Assembly (NCBI GenBank): GCA_945483525.1
Contig: CALYRV010000081.1
Span: 1 to 7,773, forward strand
Length of the DNA stretch: 7,773 bases
From: an uncultured Verrucomicrobiota bacterium
GTDB lineage: Bacteria > Verrucomicrobiota > Kiritimatiellia > RFP12 > UBA1067
Reading direction: 5' to 3'
The notes beneath the pieces are model-generated. The model saw nothing but the letters and a program-made list of their open reading frames with translations. It did no database searches and was not told the origin of the DNA. This document shows positions 6,860 through 7,773 of the stretch, in pieces. The first letter of the stretch is position 1; every line of letters begins with the position of its first letter. The position numbers were made by a program, and so were the translations under genes.

Positions 6860-7773
6860 TGATAATTTCCTTCATGCGGTTAATTTGACGGTTAGAAAGT
6901 TCTATCAGATCAACATTCCCGAAGCGCTTCGAATCCAGCTGCGGGAATCGTTCGGCAAGTAGCGCCTCGAAGGTCATCCCATTCTGGGCCAGAGCCCTGG
7001 TCTGCTGCCAGTACCCGAGCACGTCTTCGGCGTATTCGTCGGGGGCGAAAGCGCGGCTGCCGGCATCATAGATGATGCAGCGTTCGATCGGATAGGCTGG
7101 ATCCTCGTACTGCGACTCGACGAAGGCATCGGCCATAACCGCCCCGTAACGGAGCAAATCGGTGCCGGGCAGCTTGATCGAAAGCGGAGTGGACCGGTCT
7201 GGCACGGTGAACATACCCTCGAGGTAGATCAGTGTCGTCCCTTCATAAGAAGAGAAAAGTCGGCGACATCTCTCGTCAACCGCCTCCAGAATCTTCAACG
7301 CCTTCGGCCCGCCATACGTAAAGAAGACGACGCTACGGAGATTCACTCCCGTGGACCGTGCGTTATTAACGAGTTCGTCAAGGGCGTATACAAGCGAAGT
7401 CCCAGTGGCGACGACATCGCCGATGACAAGCGAGGCGTTCCGCGGGAAACGGAGCTTCCTGTAGGCGTTTTCGGTGATGTGCCAGTCATCACCTTCGCAA
7501 TCTTTGGCGCGTTGCGCGGAGAGGAAGCAGGTGGCGTGGACATTCCAGCCGTAGGCGGCGCCAAGCGCATCGCGAAGCCCGTAGTTGAGACCACCACGGA
7601 GAATATTCACCACCGCGGTCTCACGCTCCACCAGTTTTAACTCCGGCCCCAATTTACTGAGGATCTCCGCGCAAGATCTGGAAAGCGTCTTCGTGTAATC
7701 ACAGCCGAGACAACGCGGGTCGTTACAAATCCGACGAGTTCCTTCGGTCGATGCAATCAGCGCTAGGACCCGT
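6852..7773 (-). CDS. Phosphoribosyltransferase-family protein, 5' end outside the window
   Basis: Type I phosphoribosyltransferases join a nucleobase to PRPP. The PRPP loop is clear: SLVIGDVVATGTSL, encoded near 7433-7392. ILRGGLNYGL nearer the N-terminus matches the substrate-side loop common in this fold. A TTG at 7652 could serve as a start (266 residues), but its reading frame stays open through all 40 codons up to the window edge. Those codons translate sensibly (LALIASTEGTRRICNDP...), so the TTG is probably internal and the gene is partial. The upstream part contains a cysteine cluster, C-x4-C-x2-C-x9-C, that could bind a metal. The loop has Gly-Asp where most family members have two acidic residues. 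About 130 residues follow the core fold and are unassigned. The gene overlaps codB by 8 bases, so a salvage role with an imported base is likely. The base itself (uracil, orotate or purine) cannot be decided. Confidence 0.82.
   Translation of the reverse strand, partial: RVLALIASTEGTRRICNDPRCLGCDYTKTLSRSCAEILSKLGPELKLVERETAVVNILRGGLNYGLRDALGAAYGWNVHATCFLSAQRAKDCEGDDWHITENAYRKLRFPRNASLVIGDVVATGTSLVYALDELVNNARSTGVNLRSVVFFTYGGPKALKILEAVDERCRRLFSSYEGTTLIYLEGMFTVPDRSTPLSIKLPGTDLLRYGAVMADAFVESQYEDPAYPIERCIIYDAGSRAFAPDEYAEDVLGYWQQTRALAQNGMTFEALLAERFPQLDSKRFGNVDLIELSNRQINRMKEIING
6866..6872 (-). promoter_or_regulatory. Ribosome binding site of codB
   Basis: AAGGAAA on the minus strand lies six bases before the ATG at 6859 and inside the last codons of the phosphoribosyltransferase gene. 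It confirms the overlapping start of codB. Confidence 0.7.

Noticed and set aside
7343..7597. Minus-strand open frame (84 codons) inside the phosphoribosyltransferase gene
   Set aside because: It is in another frame of the same strand, has no domain, and is fully inside a supported gene.

Overview
The window is about 7.8 kb of what looks like a bacterial chromosome with roughly balanced base composition. All six genes are on the minus strand and packed end to end, so transcription runs from the right edge to the left. Organism: the gene set (a HydE-type radical SAM domain, which is typical of anaerobes, salvage and proline genes, and a papain/C39-like peptidase of unknown role) fits an anaerobic or gut/sediment bacterium. 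A Lentisphaerae/Kiritimatiellae-like or other PVC or Bacteroidetes-like source is only a guess; no rRNA or other marker is present.

Layout in transcription order. (1) 7773-6852: a phosphoribosyltransferase whose reading frame stays open to the window edge, so its N-terminus is outside. (2) 6859-5519: a close CodB homologue (cytosine permease), overlapping gene 1 by 8 bases. (3) 5503-4208: ProA, glutamate-5-semialdehyde dehydrogenase, carrying an in-frame heptamer-repeat element near residues 165-193. (4) 4204-2930: a papain/C39-like cysteine peptidase with an unrecognised N-terminal domain. (5) 2933-1458: a fusion of a BioG/BioH-like alpha/beta hydrolase with a HydE-like radical SAM domain. 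(6) 1465-44: a MATE-family exporter. An imperfect hairpin lies just past the last stop codon at 10-39. Junctions are 8-base overlaps, a 4-base ATGA overlap, or gaps of 3 and 15 bases, so the block is probably one operon with its promoter upstream of the window. No stretch of 300 bases lacks a gene.

How the genes might work together. PRTase plus CodB make a plausible nucleobase uptake and salvage pair. ProA is proline biosynthesis. The last three genes (peptidase, hydrolase-radical SAM fusion, MATE exporter) are tightly coupled and may form a functional unit. The fusion is the most unusual object here. Its hydrolase half resembles the esterases that release pimeloyl-ACP in biotin synthesis. 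Its radical SAM half matches HydE rather than BioB and lacks the known auxiliary-cluster ligands of both families. An A8 run lies exactly in the CxxxCxxC codons of this gene, and either shifted frame ends within about a dozen codons. Slippage there would therefore give a free hydrolase.
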